Shown here: positions 33,535 through 42,777 of the stretch, in pieces
How positions within the stretch are numbered: position 1 is the stretch's first letter
Layout of the letters: each line of letters starts with the position of its first letter
Assembly (NCBI RefSeq): GCF_003634695.1
Contig: NZ_RBWV01000011.1
Span: 372,001-436,000, forward strand
DNA: 64,000 nt
Direction: 5' to 3'
Source: Motilibacter peucedani
GTDB lineage: Bacteria; Actinomycetota; Actinomycetes; Motilibacterales; Motilibacteraceae
Made by a program: the position numbers and the translations under genes
Notes under the pieces: model-generated
Databases searched by the model: none
Told to the model about the DNA's origin: nothing
The model's input: the letters and a program-made list of their open reading frames with translations, nothing else

Positions 33535-36500
33535 ATGCGCGCTTCCTCCCGCCCCTCGTCCCTCCGACGCCGTCTCACCGGCGGCCTCGCCGGAGCCGGC
33601 GCGCTCCTGGCCGGCCTGGCGGGGGTGCCGCACGCCGCCGCTGCCTCGACACCGTCCACCGCGCCCGTCGACGTCTACCCAGCGGTAGGCCCGACGACCT
33701 CGATCCTCGACCACCGTGCGCTGCTCGGCGACGTGGTCGAACCGCAGTGGTACGAGTCGAACATCCCGTTCGTCGACCTGCCCGACAAGGACGTGCAGAG
33801 CACCTACTACTACCGCTGGCGCACCTACAAGGAGGCGCTGAAGTACACCGGCCCGAAGGACGGCTGGATCCTCTCGGAGTTCCTCGGCCCGGTCGGCTAC
33901 TCCGCGCCCTTCGGCGGCATCAACGCTGCCGCGGCGCACCACGTCTACGAGGGCCGCTGGCTGCGCGACAGCCGCTACGTCGACGACTACCTGCGCTACT
34001 GGCTGCAGGGCACCGGGTCCGAGGACAAGGAGCCGAACGACGGCAAGGGCACGACGAGCACGGACTGGGCTCACCAGTACTCGTTCTGGTCGGTCGACGC
34101 CGCAGTCGCCCGCGCGAAGGTCACCGGCGACTGGGACTTCGTCGAGGGCATGCTGCCCGAGCTGACGAAGCAGTACGAGCAGTGGAAGGGCAACTTCGAC
34201 CCCGCGCTCGGTCTCTACTGGCAGACGCCGGTGTGGGACGCCATGGAGTACACCGCCAGCTCCTACCAGAGCGACGATCCCTACCACGGCGGCGAGGGCT
34301 ACCGGCCGACCATCAACGCCTACCAGTACGGCGATGCGCTCGCCCTTGGCACGCTGTACCAGCGCACGGGCGACTCGGCGAAGGCGTCGCACTACCGCGC
34401 CGAGGCGGCGTCGCTCGAGAAGGCCATGGAGGCGTGGCTCTGGGACGACGACGCGAAGTTCTACGAGCACGTCGCCCGCGACGACAACCCCACCCGGGCG
34501 AAGCTCGCCGACCGCGAGGAGATCGGCTTCGTCCCGTGGTACTTCGACATGCCGCCGGCGAAGAACTCCGTGGCCTGGGCGCAGCTCACCGACCCGCAGG
34601 GCTTCGCCGCGCCCTTCGGCCCCACGACCGTCGAGCGGCGCAGCCCGTGGTTCATGCACGACGCCCTGTCGGGCTGCTGCCGGTGGGACGGGCCGAGCTG
34701 GCCCTACGCGACGAGCCAGACGCTGACGGCGCTGGCCAACCTGCTGGACGACTACCCCGCGCAGAGCTACGTCTCGCGCGACGACTACTACGACCTGCTG
34801 CGCGGATATGCCCTGACTCAGCGCAAGAACGGCGTCCCCTACGTCGCCGAGGCGCACTCCCCCGACGAGGACCGCTGGATCTACGACAGCGCCGGCCACA
34901 GCGAGGACTACAACCACTCGACCTACACCGACCTGGTCCTCAACGGCCTGCTCGGCGTGCGTCCGCAGACCGACGCCACCCTCGAGCTCGAGCCGCTCGT
35001 GCCGACCGGGTGGGACTGGTTCGCGCTCGAGAACCTCGCTTACCACGGGCACAACGTCAGCGTGGTGTGGGACCGCGACGGCAGCCACTACGGCAAGGGC
35101 GCCGGGCTGACGGTCTGGGTCGACGGCGTGCAGACCGCTCACCAGGCGCAGCTCACCGCGTTGACCGTACGCGTCCGCCGCGACGCGCCCGCACCGCTGC
35201 CGACGCTGGTCGACGACTTCGCCAACGTCAGCGAGACCGGCTACCCCCGCGCCACGGCGAGCTACACGTGGAGCGGCGACAAGCCGGAGAACGCCATCGA
35301 CGGGCAGGACTTCCACCTCGACGTGCCGTCGACGCGCTGGACGACCTGGTCCTCCCCGAACCGCGAGGACTGGCTGGAGGTCGACCTCGGCGCGCCGACC
35401 AGGATCGCCGACCTGCGCGTCTCGTTCTACGACGACGGCGGCGGGGTGCGCACGCCCGACAGCTTCGCCCTGCAGTACGCCGACGCTGCCGGCACCTGGC
35501 ACGACGTGCCCGGCCAGACGCGTACGCCTGCAGTGCCGCAGCGCGGCGTCCTGAACCGCGTGGTCGTCGACCCGCCGGTGACGGCGAGCCGCGTGCGCAT
35601 CCTGCCGATGCGCAACGACGGTGGAGCCGTCGGTATCACGGCCCTCCAGTCGTGGCGGCCGGTGCTCGACACGGCGCACGTGGCATTCCGAGGACTGGTC
35701 GACGGCGCCGTGCCCGTGCGTCCGGACCAGCCCGTGACGGTCGCCGCCGACGTGACGAGCACGGAGAAGTTCCGTCGCGCCAGCGTGTCCCTTCTCCTTC
35801 CGACGGGCTGGACGGCACAGCCCCTGACCGCGACTCAGATCGACCGCCTCGACCCCGGCGCCACCTTCACCGCGCGGTGGAGCGTCACGCCACCGACCGA
35901 CGTCGACCTCTCGGCCGACGCACCCGTGCGCGTCGTGGTCACTCCTGACAAGTCGCCGGGGCGGACGGCCAGCGCCGTCGCGCCCACGCGCTACACCTTC
36001 GACCCCGCCGACTTCCCGCACACGCTGTGGTCGGACACCTTCGACACGGACCGGCTCGCCGACTACCGCGTCGACTCGCCCTTCGGTGAGCGGGCACCGG
36101 ACTTCTCCGTGCACGACGGCGCGCTCCACGCGTCGGGCAGCGGGCGCACCGGCGCTCTGCTCGCCGCGCCCGTCACCGGGTCCGCAGCCGGGACCGCGGT
36201 CGTCGTCGAGCCGGAGTCCTTCGCCGGCACCCAGCCTGAGGACAGCCTCTTCGCGGGGCTGTCCGCAGGCAGCGGCGACAACGCCCTGCTCTGGTACAAC
36301 AACAACTTCCGCACCTCGGGCGTCGACGTGCGGGTCGGCGGGTCGAGCCGGGGCGACGACGTGACAGGCGGCTGCTGCGCCTCGGTGACGTGGGCGCCCG
36401 GTGACCGCTTCGCCGCAGTGGTGCTGGGCGGCACGTTGACGACGTGGGTCGAGCACGCCGGCACGTGGTCGCGGCTGCGCACGGCTCCAGTGAGCCGCGG

Positions 36501-36600
36501 CGTCGACCCGACCGTTCTGGCTAGCTGGTCACCGGCGGTCGGCCTGCGCTCCGACGGCGGGACGCTGGCCCTCGACCGGGTCGACGTGCTGGGTCGCTAG
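33535..36600 (+). CDS. Secreted MGH1-like glycoside hydrolase with discoidin (F5/8 C) domain
   Basis: 1021 residues. Signal peptide (SSLRRRLTGGLAGAGALLAG) to about residue 38. Residues 55-560 are an (alpha/alpha)6 hydrolase domain of MGH1/GH63 type: GWILSEFLGPVG, WAHQYSFWSVDAAVARAKVT, YWQTPVWDAMEYTASSYQS, EEIGFVPWYFDMPP and GHSEDYNHSTYTDLVLNGL. A discoidin-like carbohydrate-binding domain follows at about 570-705 (ATASYTWSGDKPENAIDGQD, WLEVDLGAPTRIADLRVSF), then an Ig-like region (about 725-825) and a beta-sandwich ending VDVLGR. It would hydrolyse an extracellular alpha-linked oligosaccharide. CAGGAGTC precedes the ATG. Catalytic acids cannot be fixed by eye. Confidence 0.83.
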   Translation: MRASSRPSSLRRRLTGGLAGAGALLAGLAGVPHAAAASTPSTAPVDVYPAVGPTTSILDHRALLGDVVEPQWYESNIPFVDLPDKDVQSTYYYRWRTYKEALKYTGPKDGWILSEFLGPVGYSAPFGGINAAAAHHVYEGRWLRDSRYVDDYLRYWLQGTGSEDKEPNDGKGTTSTDWAHQYSFWSVDAAVARAKVTGDWDFVEGMLPELTKQYEQWKGNFDPALGLYWQTPVWDAMEYTASSYQSDDPYHGGEGYRPTINAYQYGDALALGTLYQRTGDSAKASHYRAEAASLEKAMEAWLWDDDAKFYEHVARDDNPTRAKLADREEIGFVPWYFDMPPAKNSVAWAQLTDPQGFAAPFGPTTVERRSPWFMHDALSGCCRWDGPSWPYATSQTLTALANLLDDYPAQSYVSRDDYYDLLRGYALTQRKNGVPYVAEAHSPDEDRWIYDSAGHSEDYNHSTYTDLVLNGLLGVRPQTDATLELEPLVPTGWDWFALENLAYHGHNVSVVWDRDGSHYGKGAGLTVWVDGVQTAHQAQLTALTVRVRRDAPAPLPTLVDDFANVSETGYPRATASYTWSGDKPENAIDGQDFHLDVPSTRWTTWSSPNREDWLEVDLGAPTRIADLRVSFYDDGGGVRTPDSFALQYADAAGTWHDVPGQTRTPAVPQRGVLNRVVVDPPVTASRVRILPMRNDGGAVGITALQSWRPVLDTAHVAFRGLVDGAVPVRPDQPVTVAADVTSTEKFRRASVSLLLPTGWTAQPLTATQIDRLDPGATFTARWSVTPPTDVDLSADAPVRVVVTPDKSPGRTASAVAPTRYTFDPADFPHTLWSDTFDTDRLADYRVDSPFGERAPDFSVHDGALHASGSGRTGALLAAPVTGSAAGTAVVVEPESFAGTQPEDSLFAGLSAGSGDNALLWYNNNFRTSGVDVRVGGSSRGDDVTGGCCASVTWAPGDRFAAVVLGGTLTTWVEHAGTWSRLRTAPVSRGVDPTVLASWSPAVGLRSDGGTLALDRVDVLGR

Positions 36601-36605
36601 CCCCG

Positions 36606-36848
36606 TCAGCCGGCCGCGTCGCGCCGGCGCTCGGTGGCCGCCCGGGCCTCCTTGCGACCGACGCCCGCGGTGTAGGCGTCGAGCAGGCCGTCGAGCATGC
36701 CCAGTGCGATGCCGCAGGGCACGACGGCGATGAGGAACCGCACGATGGCCGCGTCGACGGTGCTCGTGCCGGTGACGAACGCGGCGTAGATCGTCGGCGA
36801 GGCGATGAGGAAGGCACCGAGGAGGGCGCCGGGCCGGAGGACTCGCAT
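36606..36848 (-). CDS. Small membrane protein in flagellar block
   Basis: 80 residues with two hydrophobic segments (LLGAFLIASPTIYAAFV, FLIAVVPCGIALGMLDGL) and a basic C-terminal tail (RKEARAATERRRDAAG). No family is recognised. GTG at 36854 would overlap the PilZ stop by 4 nt (GTGA); ATG at 36848 follows two codons later. In either case it is translationally linked to the PilZ gene and forms the end of the flhA-flhF-pilZ unit. Its position suggests a structural or regulatory role at the flagellar base, which is inference. Confidence 0.7.
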   Translation of the reverse strand: MRVLRPGALLGAFLIASPTIYAAFVTGTSTVDAAIVRFLIAVVPCGIALGMLDGLLDAYTAGVGRKEARAATERRRDAAG

Positions 36849-36850
36849 GA

Positions 36851-37477
36851 TCACCCGTTCTCTGCGGCCAGGCGGCGCAGGCGGACCTGCTCCTGGAGGA
36901 CGAAGCGGCGCACGAGGTCGGCGGCGTGGTGGTCGTCGGGGAAGGAGACGGTGACCTCCTCGAAGCCGCCGACCGGCGGGGCGGTGCGCACCACCGAGCC
37001 GACGAGGGTCACGAGCTCGCCCTCGACCGTGAGCCGCACCTCGACCGGCTCGTCGGAGGAGAACGCGCCCGGCGCGATGCGGGCGCGCACGCCGCCCTCC
37101 GAGAGGTCGAGCATCCAGCCGACTCGGACGGTCTCGAGGTCGTCGGCGGCCAGCGACAGCGGCCCGCCGGTGGTCACCCGCGCGTAGCGGCGCCGCTGCG
37201 AGAACTCGACGCCGCCGTTGAGGCGGACGCGCCACAGCTTGATGCCGGAACGCTCGGCGGCGACGAACTCGACGGGCACGCTGCAGACCCCGCGCGCCGA
37301 GGTCCAGTGCACCGAGACCGTCGAGCCGACGCGGGGGCCGACGACGTCGCCGACGTAGGACGGCGCGGCCAGCAGGAGGTCGTCGCCCTCCACTCCCTCG
37401 ACGCGCGAGGGCAGGACGGGCGCGCCCTCACCGAGGGCGACGCGTACGAGTGTGTTGAGCTCGGGCAGCGCGCTCAT
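36851..37477 (-). CDS. PilZ-domain protein, YcgR-like
   Basis: 208 residues. An N-terminal YcgR-N-like domain (residues 1-95) is followed by a PilZ domain with the c-di-GMP binding motifs QRRRYARV (RxxxR) and LDLSEGGVRARI ((D/N)xSxxG). Such proteins bind cyclic di-GMP and slow the flagellar motor. ATG overlaps the stop of the flhF-like gene (ATGA). The presence of both c-di-GMP contact motifs supports functional binding. It connects second-messenger signalling to the flagellar genes in this block. Confidence 0.88.
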   Translation of the reverse strand: MSALPELNTLVRVALGEGAPVLPSRVEGVEGDDLLLAAPSYVGDVVGPRVGSTVSVHWTSARGVCSVPVEFVAAERSGIKLWRVRLNGGVEFSQRRRYARVTTGGPLSLAADDLETVRVGWMLDLSEGGVRARIAPGAFSSDEPVEVRLTVEGELVTLVGSVVRTAPPVGGFEEVTVSFPDDHHAADLVRRFVLQEQVRLRRLAAENG

Positions 37478-38898
37478 CCCTGCTCCTCGTCCTCCCCCGC
37501 GTTGACCGCCGACACGAGCACCCGGGTCCAGACGGCCGGGCTCGCACCCTCGAGGTCGACCATCGCCACGGGCAGGTCGAGACGGAGCACCTCGGCCGGG
37601 CTGGCGGTCTCGGCGGCGTTCTGCAGGACCACCGCGTCGACGGCCGACAGCGAGTCGCTCGCCACGGCGCCGAGCTTGCGGGTGGCGTCGACGAGCAGCC
37701 ACGCGGTGTCGACCGGCAGAGCCTCCAGCATGTCGAGCGCGCGCTCCATGCTGGCCCGGCCGACGCCGGCGTCGACCGCGAGGACGACCGGCGAGTCGAG
37801 CTCGCGGCGCGCGGCGATCGCCCGGGCGGCCTGGCGGCGGGTGGCGAGGCGCTCGGTGTCCGGCACGCGCAGGCCGAGGTCCTGGTCGGCGAGCAGCAGC
37901 ACCGAGTCGGCGTGCGCGCCGAGGCCGACTGCGAGCAGGCGGGCCATCGTGTACGCGCCGCGTCCCTCGCCGACGATGGCGACGACAGCGCCGGGCCCGG
38001 TCGCGCACGGCGCGGCGGCGGGCAGGCGGTCGGCGACGTAGCGGGCCGCCTGGGACAGGCCGGCGTTGAGCGGAAGGCCCTCGAGCAGCGACTCCGGCAC
38101 GCCGGCCGCCAGCAGGGCGACGGCGGCGGGCGACTGGCGGAGGGAGACGGGCGCGTCCTCGGCGGCGGCAGCGGCCTCGGCGACGACGGCCTCGAAGCCG
38201 GCGCGCATGCGCATCGCGATGGTCTCGGCGTCGAGGGTCGGCGTCGCGGCGGCGGGCGCCGGGGAGGCGGGCGCCGGGGCGGCGACGGGCGCGGGCTGGA
38301 GGGCGACCGGCTCGACGACGACCGGCTCGACGGCGGCCTCGACCACCGGGGCGGCGAACGGGGCGGGCGTGAACGCCGGTGCCTCGGGCTCCTCGATGTC
38401 GCGGCTCAGCGCCGCGAGCACCCGGGCGAAGCTCTGCGAGCTGGTCGAGACCATGGGCGAGTCGTCGTCGGGCGCGAGCGCCGGGCGCCGCGGGCCCGAG
38501 GCTGCGGCGCGTACCTCGCGCAGCTCGGCCAGCGCCTCCGTGGCGGCCTGGACCGCCGGGGTCACCGCCGGAGCCGGCGCGGTCACGGCGCCCGAGGGGC
38601 CGTAGGTGAACCCGAGGGCAGCGAGGCCGCCCTCGTCGTCGTCGGCGTCGTCGACCAGCTCGAGGATGTCGAGGGCGGCGGCGGCCCGGCGCACGTGGGC
38701 GTCACGGCCCTGGGCGGGAGCGGCGTCGTCGTCGATCTCCACCGCGACCTCGAACTTCTCCTTCGCGAAGAAGCCGGCGAAGCCGCCGCTGCGCACCTTG
38801 TCGGCCTGCACGATCCGGGCGGCGTCACCGTGCTCGGCGCGCACCTGGGCGAGGACGCCCTCGATCGTCGGTCCCTCAAGCAGCAGTCGCGTGGACAT
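37474..38898 (-). CDS. flhF: Degenerate FlhF-like SRP GTPase
   Basis: 474 residues. The N-terminal part matches FlhF starts (LLEGPTIEGVLAQVRAEHGD, ARIVQADKVRSGGFAGFFAK); a long Ala/Pro/Val-rich linker follows (about 110-250), then an N domain and a GTPase-like core. The P-loop is degenerate: where FlhF has GxxxxGKTT this protein has VVAIVGEGRGAYTMARLL, so the catalytic Lys and Thr are missing. Other elements remain (VVLAVDAG, WLLVDATRKLGAV). It probably does not hydrolyse GTP and may place or count flagella by binding only. The ATG lies inside the 3' end of flhA, a 23-nt overlap; a TTG at 38904 is an alternative start. Confidence 0.82.
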   Translation of the reverse strand: MSTRLLLEGPTIEGVLAQVRAEHGDAARIVQADKVRSGGFAGFFAKEKFEVAVEIDDDAAPAQGRDAHVRRAAAALDILELVDDADDDEGGLAALGFTYGPSGAVTAPAPAVTPAVQAATEALAELREVRAAASGPRRPALAPDDDSPMVSTSSQSFARVLAALSRDIEEPEAPAFTPAPFAAPVVEAAVEPVVVEPVALQPAPVAAPAPASPAPAAATPTLDAETIAMRMRAGFEAVVAEAAAAAEDAPVSLRQSPAAVALLAAGVPESLLEGLPLNAGLSQAARYVADRLPAAAPCATGPGAVVAIVGEGRGAYTMARLLAVGLGAHADSVLLLADQDLGLRVPDTERLATRRQAARAIAARRELDSPVVLAVDAGVGRASMERALDMLEALPVDTAWLLVDATRKLGAVASDSLSAVDAVVLQNAAETASPAEVLRLDLPVAMVDLEGASPAVWTRVLVSAVNAGEDEEQG

Positions 38899-40918
38899 CC
38901 TCAACCACTCCGATCGTCTCGATCCGCAGCTGTCCGGTCACTTCGCCGTACGACAGCACAGGCAGTCGGGGAAGCGATGTACGTACGAGTCGGCGCAGTC
39001 CCGGCCGGACCTGAGGGGAGCAGACGAGGACGGGGTTGAAGCCCCGCTGCTCGGCCTGCTCGACCATCCGGGCGAGCTGCATCGTGAGGCTCTCGAGCCG
39101 CTCGCCGTCGAGCAGGATGTGCGTGCCGCCGTCGCCCGCGACCATCGACTCGAACATCGACTGCTCGAGGCGCGGGTCGAGCGTGACGACGCGCAGCAGG
39201 TCGTCGACGGCGTGCGGGGCGCTGATCGCGGGGCCGAGCGCGGCGCGGGCGGCCTCGACGAGGCCCTCGACGTCAGCGCTGACCTTCGCGCGCAGGGAGA
39301 GCGCCTCGAAGATGCGCGGGAGGTCGCGGATGGAGACGCCCTCGTCGAGAAGCGCGTGGAGCACCCGCTGCACCTCGCCGAGGTTGAGCATCGCCGGGGT
39401 GAGCTCCTCGACGACGACCGGGTGCGTGCGCTTGACCATCTCGACCAGCGAGCGCACCTCCTCGCGGCCCAGCAGGCGGCTGGCGCCGTCGCGGACGACC
39501 TCGGCCATGTGCGTCGTGATGACGCTGGCGCGGTCGACGACGGTCGCGCCGAGCAGCTCGGCCTGGTGGCGCAGCTCCATCGGCACCCACTTGGCGGCCA
39601 GCCCGAACACCGGCTCGCGGGTCGGCGTGCCGGGCAGGCCCTCGAGCGCGTCGCTGATGGCGAGCACCGCGCCCGTGGGCGCCTCGCCGCGGCCGGCGAC
39701 GACGCCGCCGATCTTGATGACGTAGGTGGAGAGCGGGAGCTCGAGGTCGTCACGCGTACGCACCGGCGGGATCACGAGGCCGAGGTCGAGGGCGACCTTG
39801 CGGCGCAGCGAGCGCACCCGGTCGAGCAGGTCGCCGCCGACCGTGGTGTCGACCAGGTCGATGAGGTCGCAGGCCAGCTCGAGCGCCAGCGCGTCGACGC
39901 GCATGTCCTCGGCGAGCGCCTCGGGCGAGTCGGGCGAGGGCTGCTCGACCGGCGGCGGCAGCTCCTCGAGCGCCTTCTCCTCCGGCGACTTGAGCCGGGT
40001 GCTGGCGAAGACCACCAGCAGGCCGACCACGAGGAACGGCAGCTTGGGCAGGCCCGGGATGACGCAGAGCAGCAGCATGGCGCCGCCGGCGATCCGCAGC
40101 GGCAGGATCTGGCGGCTGAGCTGGCCGATGACGTCGGTGCCCAGGTCGCCCTGGGTCGTCGAGCGGGTGACGATGAGGCCGGTCGCGACCGAGATGAGCA
40201 GCGCGGGGATCTGCGAGACCAGGCCGTCGCCGATGCTCAGCAGGCTGTAGGTGGTGATCGCCTCGCCGGGCGAGAGGTGGTGCTGCACGACGCCGATGAC
40301 GAAGCCGCCGAGCAGGTTGATCACCGTGATGATGACCGCGGCGATGGCGTCGCCCTTGACGAACTTCGAGGCACCGTCCATCGCGCCGTAGAAGTCGGCC
40401 TCGGAGCTGACCTCCTGGCGGCGCTTGCGGGCTTCCGCCTCGTCGATCATGCCCTGGTTGAGGTCGGCGTCGATCGCCATCTGCTTGCCGGGCATCGCGT
40501 CGAGGGTGAAGCGGGCGCCGACCTCGGCGACGCGCTCGGCACCCTTGGTGACGACCATGAACTGGATGACGACCAGGATGAAGAAGATCACCAGGCCGAT
40601 GACGAGGGAGCCGCCGGCCACGAAGTGGCCGAACGCGCCGATCACGTTGCCCGCCTCGCCGTCGCGCAGCACGAGACGCGTGGCGCTGACGTTGAGCGCG
40701 AGCCTGAACAGCGTCGCGACCAGGACGATCGAGGGGAAGATCGAGAAGTCGAGGGCCTTGAGGACGAACATCGACACCAGCAGGATCAGCAGGGCGAACA
40801 TGATGTTCACCGCGATCAGCATGTCGAGGAAGAACGCCGGCAGCGGCACCACGAGCATGAGGACGATCCCGACCAGCCCGGCGGGGACCGCCAGCTGGGG
40901 GAGCTTGTTCTTCGGCAC
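38876..40918 (-). CDS. flhA: Flagellar export apparatus protein FlhA
   Basis: About 680 residues. Eight membrane segments occupy the first 320 residues (for example GLVGIVLMLVVPLPAFFLDM), with the FHIPEP-family signature around SEADFYGAMDGASKFVKGDA. The C-terminal cytoplasmic domain (about 340-680) includes GFNPVLVCSPQVRPGLRRLV and PVLSYGEVTGQLRIETIG. FlhA is the export gate of the flagellar type III secretion system. GTG at 40918 is used, after GGAAGG; a TTG at 40933 is possible. It starts the flhA-flhF-pilZ unit on the minus strand. flhB and fliPQR are not in the window. Confidence 0.95.
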   Translation of the reverse strand: MPKNKLPQLAVPAGLVGIVLMLVVPLPAFFLDMLIAVNIMFALLILLVSMFVLKALDFSIFPSIVLVATLFRLALNVSATRLVLRDGEAGNVIGAFGHFVAGGSLVIGLVIFFILVVIQFMVVTKGAERVAEVGARFTLDAMPGKQMAIDADLNQGMIDEAEARKRRQEVSSEADFYGAMDGASKFVKGDAIAAVIITVINLLGGFVIGVVQHHLSPGEAITTYSLLSIGDGLVSQIPALLISVATGLIVTRSTTQGDLGTDVIGQLSRQILPLRIAGGAMLLLCVIPGLPKLPFLVVGLLVVFASTRLKSPEEKALEELPPPVEQPSPDSPEALAEDMRVDALALELACDLIDLVDTTVGGDLLDRVRSLRRKVALDLGLVIPPVRTRDDLELPLSTYVIKIGGVVAGRGEAPTGAVLAISDALEGLPGTPTREPVFGLAAKWVPMELRHQAELLGATVVDRASVITTHMAEVVRDGASRLLGREEVRSLVEMVKRTHPVVVEELTPAMLNLGEVQRVLHALLDEGVSIRDLPRIFEALSLRAKVSADVEGLVEAARAALGPAISAPHAVDDLLRVVTLDPRLEQSMFESMVAGDGGTHILLDGERLESLTMQLARMVEQAEQRGFNPVLVCSPQVRPGLRRLVRTSLPRLPVLSYGEVTGQLRIETIGVVEDVHATAA

Positions 40919-41065
40919 GGGACCTTCCGGCAAGCAGGTGGTGGCGGCCGAGTCCGTGGCCCCCGAGTGTGCCGTCCTGGCTCTCCGTGTCTCGGCAGCC
41001 GTGCCTGCGTCTTGAGCCGTACGGGTGTCCCCCGTTCGGCTCGCGCCCGTCCGCCCCGGCGGGGC

Positions 41066-42451
41066 TCAGTTCCAGGAGCCCCCGCCGCTGTCGCCGCCAC
41101 CGCCGCCGTCGAAGCCACCGCCGCCGCTGTCGCCGCCCCAGCCGCCGCCGCCGAGGTCGAAGCCGCTGGCGAAGTCGCCGCCGCCCGAGTCGCCCGAGCC
41201 GCCGTAGTCGCCCGCGCCCGAGTCGCCGCCGTCGCTGTCGCCGTAGCCGCCGCCGTAGCCGATCGGCGCGCCGTAGCCCCAGCCGCCGCCGAGCCCGCCG
41301 CCCAGCAGCTCGCCGAGCACCAGGCCGTTCAGGAACCCGCCGCCGCCCCAGCCGCCGTAGTAGCCGCCGAAGTAGCCCGCGTAGGCCGGCGCCTCGTAGT
41401 AGGGGACGTAGCGCGAGCCGACCGCCACCTGGCGCAGGTCGGGCTCGCCGCCCTGGGCGAGCCGTTCGGCGTCCGCCGCGCAGGCGGGCACCGTGCGCTC
41501 CGTGCCGCCGGCAGGCGCCCAGGCGACGTCGGCGACGGACGGGCCGTGGCGCGGGTTGAAGAAGCACGGCGGGCGGCGCTCGGGCACGGGCTTGCCTGCG
41601 AGCCGGGCGCGTACGCACTCCATCCGCCAGCGGCCCTCCTCCAGCGCCGTCGTGACGCCCTGCAGGTCGCTGGGGTCGTCGGCCGCCGTCAGCACCTGCT
41701 TGGCACGGTCGTAGGAGTCGAGCGCGCCGGAGTAGTCGTCCCGGGTGTTCTGGTCGGCGGTGGCCGGCACGTCCAGCCGGGCGATGTCCTCGCCGAGCGC
41801 GGTCACGTCCTCCTCGGCCGCACCGCGCACCTGCTCGAGCTGCGCGGTCTCTCGCTGGCGGCGCCGGCGCCTCGACCACAGCAGCGCTCCGCCGCCGCCG
41901 ACCGCCAGCACGCCCAGGACGCCCAGCAGCCCGGCGCCGCTCGACCCCCCCGAGCCGCCGTCCGAGCCGCCGTCCACCGAGCCCGCCGCGGCGTCGACGC
42001 CGTCGACGAAGTCGAGCACGGCAGCCAGAGGGTCGCCCTTGTGGGCGTTGACCGCCTGGGTGGCCAAGGCCGCGCCTCGCACTCCGGGCCGGTTGGAGGC
42101 CGCGTAGAACCCGGCCGGCGAGAGCACGGCGTAGGTGCCGTTCTCACGGACCTTGTTGATGAGCTCGGTGAGGTGCAGCTTGAGGGCAGCCGCGTTCGCG
42201 TCGGTGAGCGCCGCGACGAAGATCGGGGTGTCGGCCGCCTGGACGCGCGAGCGCACCTGACCGAGCTCGGCCGCGCTGAGCGGCTGGCCCTCGCTGCCCG
42301 GCTCGACGTAGACGCCGGGCTTGCCGTCCAGCGCCTGCACGGCCCGGTCGATGGCTGCGTCCGCCGAGGCGGTCCCGCCGAGCGCCAGCCACGGCGCGAG
42401 CACGGCGACGAGGAGCACAGCGGCCCGGGTGCCGCGGATCGATGCCTTCAC
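41066..42451 (-). CDS. Secreted/membrane TPM-like protein with Gly-rich tail
   Basis: 461 residues. Signal peptide ending near GTASADA (about 31), then a TPM-like domain (DRAVQALDGKPGVYVEPG, ALTDANAAALKLHLTELINK), a Ser/Gly linker, a membrane helix (GLLGVLGVLAVGGGGALLW) with an RRRRR stop-transfer, and a cytoplasmic coiled-coil part (RGAAEEDVTALGEDIARL). The last 100 residues are low-complexity Gly/Ser/Asp/Tyr, ending GGGGDSGGGSWN, as in TPM-family proteins that expose glycine-rich tails. GTG is preceded by GAGGGCGGT. The 147-bp gap before flhA suggests separate expression of the flagellar unit. Confidence 0.72.
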   Translation of the reverse strand: MKASIRGTRAAVLLVAVLAPWLALGGTASADAAIDRAVQALDGKPGVYVEPGSEGQPLSAAELGQVRSRVQAADTPIFVAALTDANAAALKLHLTELINKVRENGTYAVLSPAGFYAASNRPGVRGAALATQAVNAHKGDPLAAVLDFVDGVDAAAGSVDGGSDGGSGGSSGAGLLGVLGVLAVGGGGALLWSRRRRRQRETAQLEQVRGAAEEDVTALGEDIARLDVPATADQNTRDDYSGALDSYDRAKQVLTAADDPSDLQGVTTALEEGRWRMECVRARLAGKPVPERRPPCFFNPRHGPSVADVAWAPAGGTERTVPACAADAERLAQGGEPDLRQVAVGSRYVPYYEAPAYAGYFGGYYGGWGGGGFLNGLVLGELLGGGLGGGWGYGAPIGYGGGYGDSDGGDSGAGDYGGSGDSGGGDFASGFDLGGGGWGGDSGGGGFDGGGGGDSGGGSWN

Positions 42452-42777
42452 ACCGCCCTCATGCCCCGGCGCGCGGCGCGCCACCCGCGGACGCGACGCG
42501 GCGGGCCCGCCGGCCGCGCACCCTCCCCGGTGCGCAGCAGCGGACCCGCCGCCGTCATCTCCGGCTCGGAACCCGAGCCGACCCCTCCCCCGCCGGGGGG
42601 AGCCCTGGCGCGGCGCGCACCTCCCCAGACGTGCGCCGCGCGGCTCCCGCCGCGTCCGGCGCAGCGCCTGCCTCGCCGGACTACTGACTCATCGGCGGGA
42701 AGGGGGGTCGGGCGCAGGTGCGGACGGGCGGGTACGCAGTACCCGCCGCCGCCCGGGACGTTGGTCCCGGCGCCGGC
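42452..42777. other. Intergenic with perfect palindrome
   Basis: No gene. A perfect inverted repeat GGCGGGTAC-GCA-GTACCCGCC lies at 42727-42747, and the HK terminator hairpin at 42753-42770. The palindrome could be an operator for the TPM-like gene downstream or part of the terminator. Confidence 0.5.
42753..42770 (-). terminator. Hairpin after histidine kinase gene
   Basis: CCGGGAC-GTTG-GTCCCGG, a perfect 7-bp stem just past the kinase stop at 42778, probably reinforced by the palindrome at 42727-42747. Confidence 0.55.

Noticed and set aside
41070-41360. GCC/CCG-rich low-complexity stretch as a DNA repeat element
   Set aside because: It encodes the glycine-rich tail of the TPM-like protein in frame.
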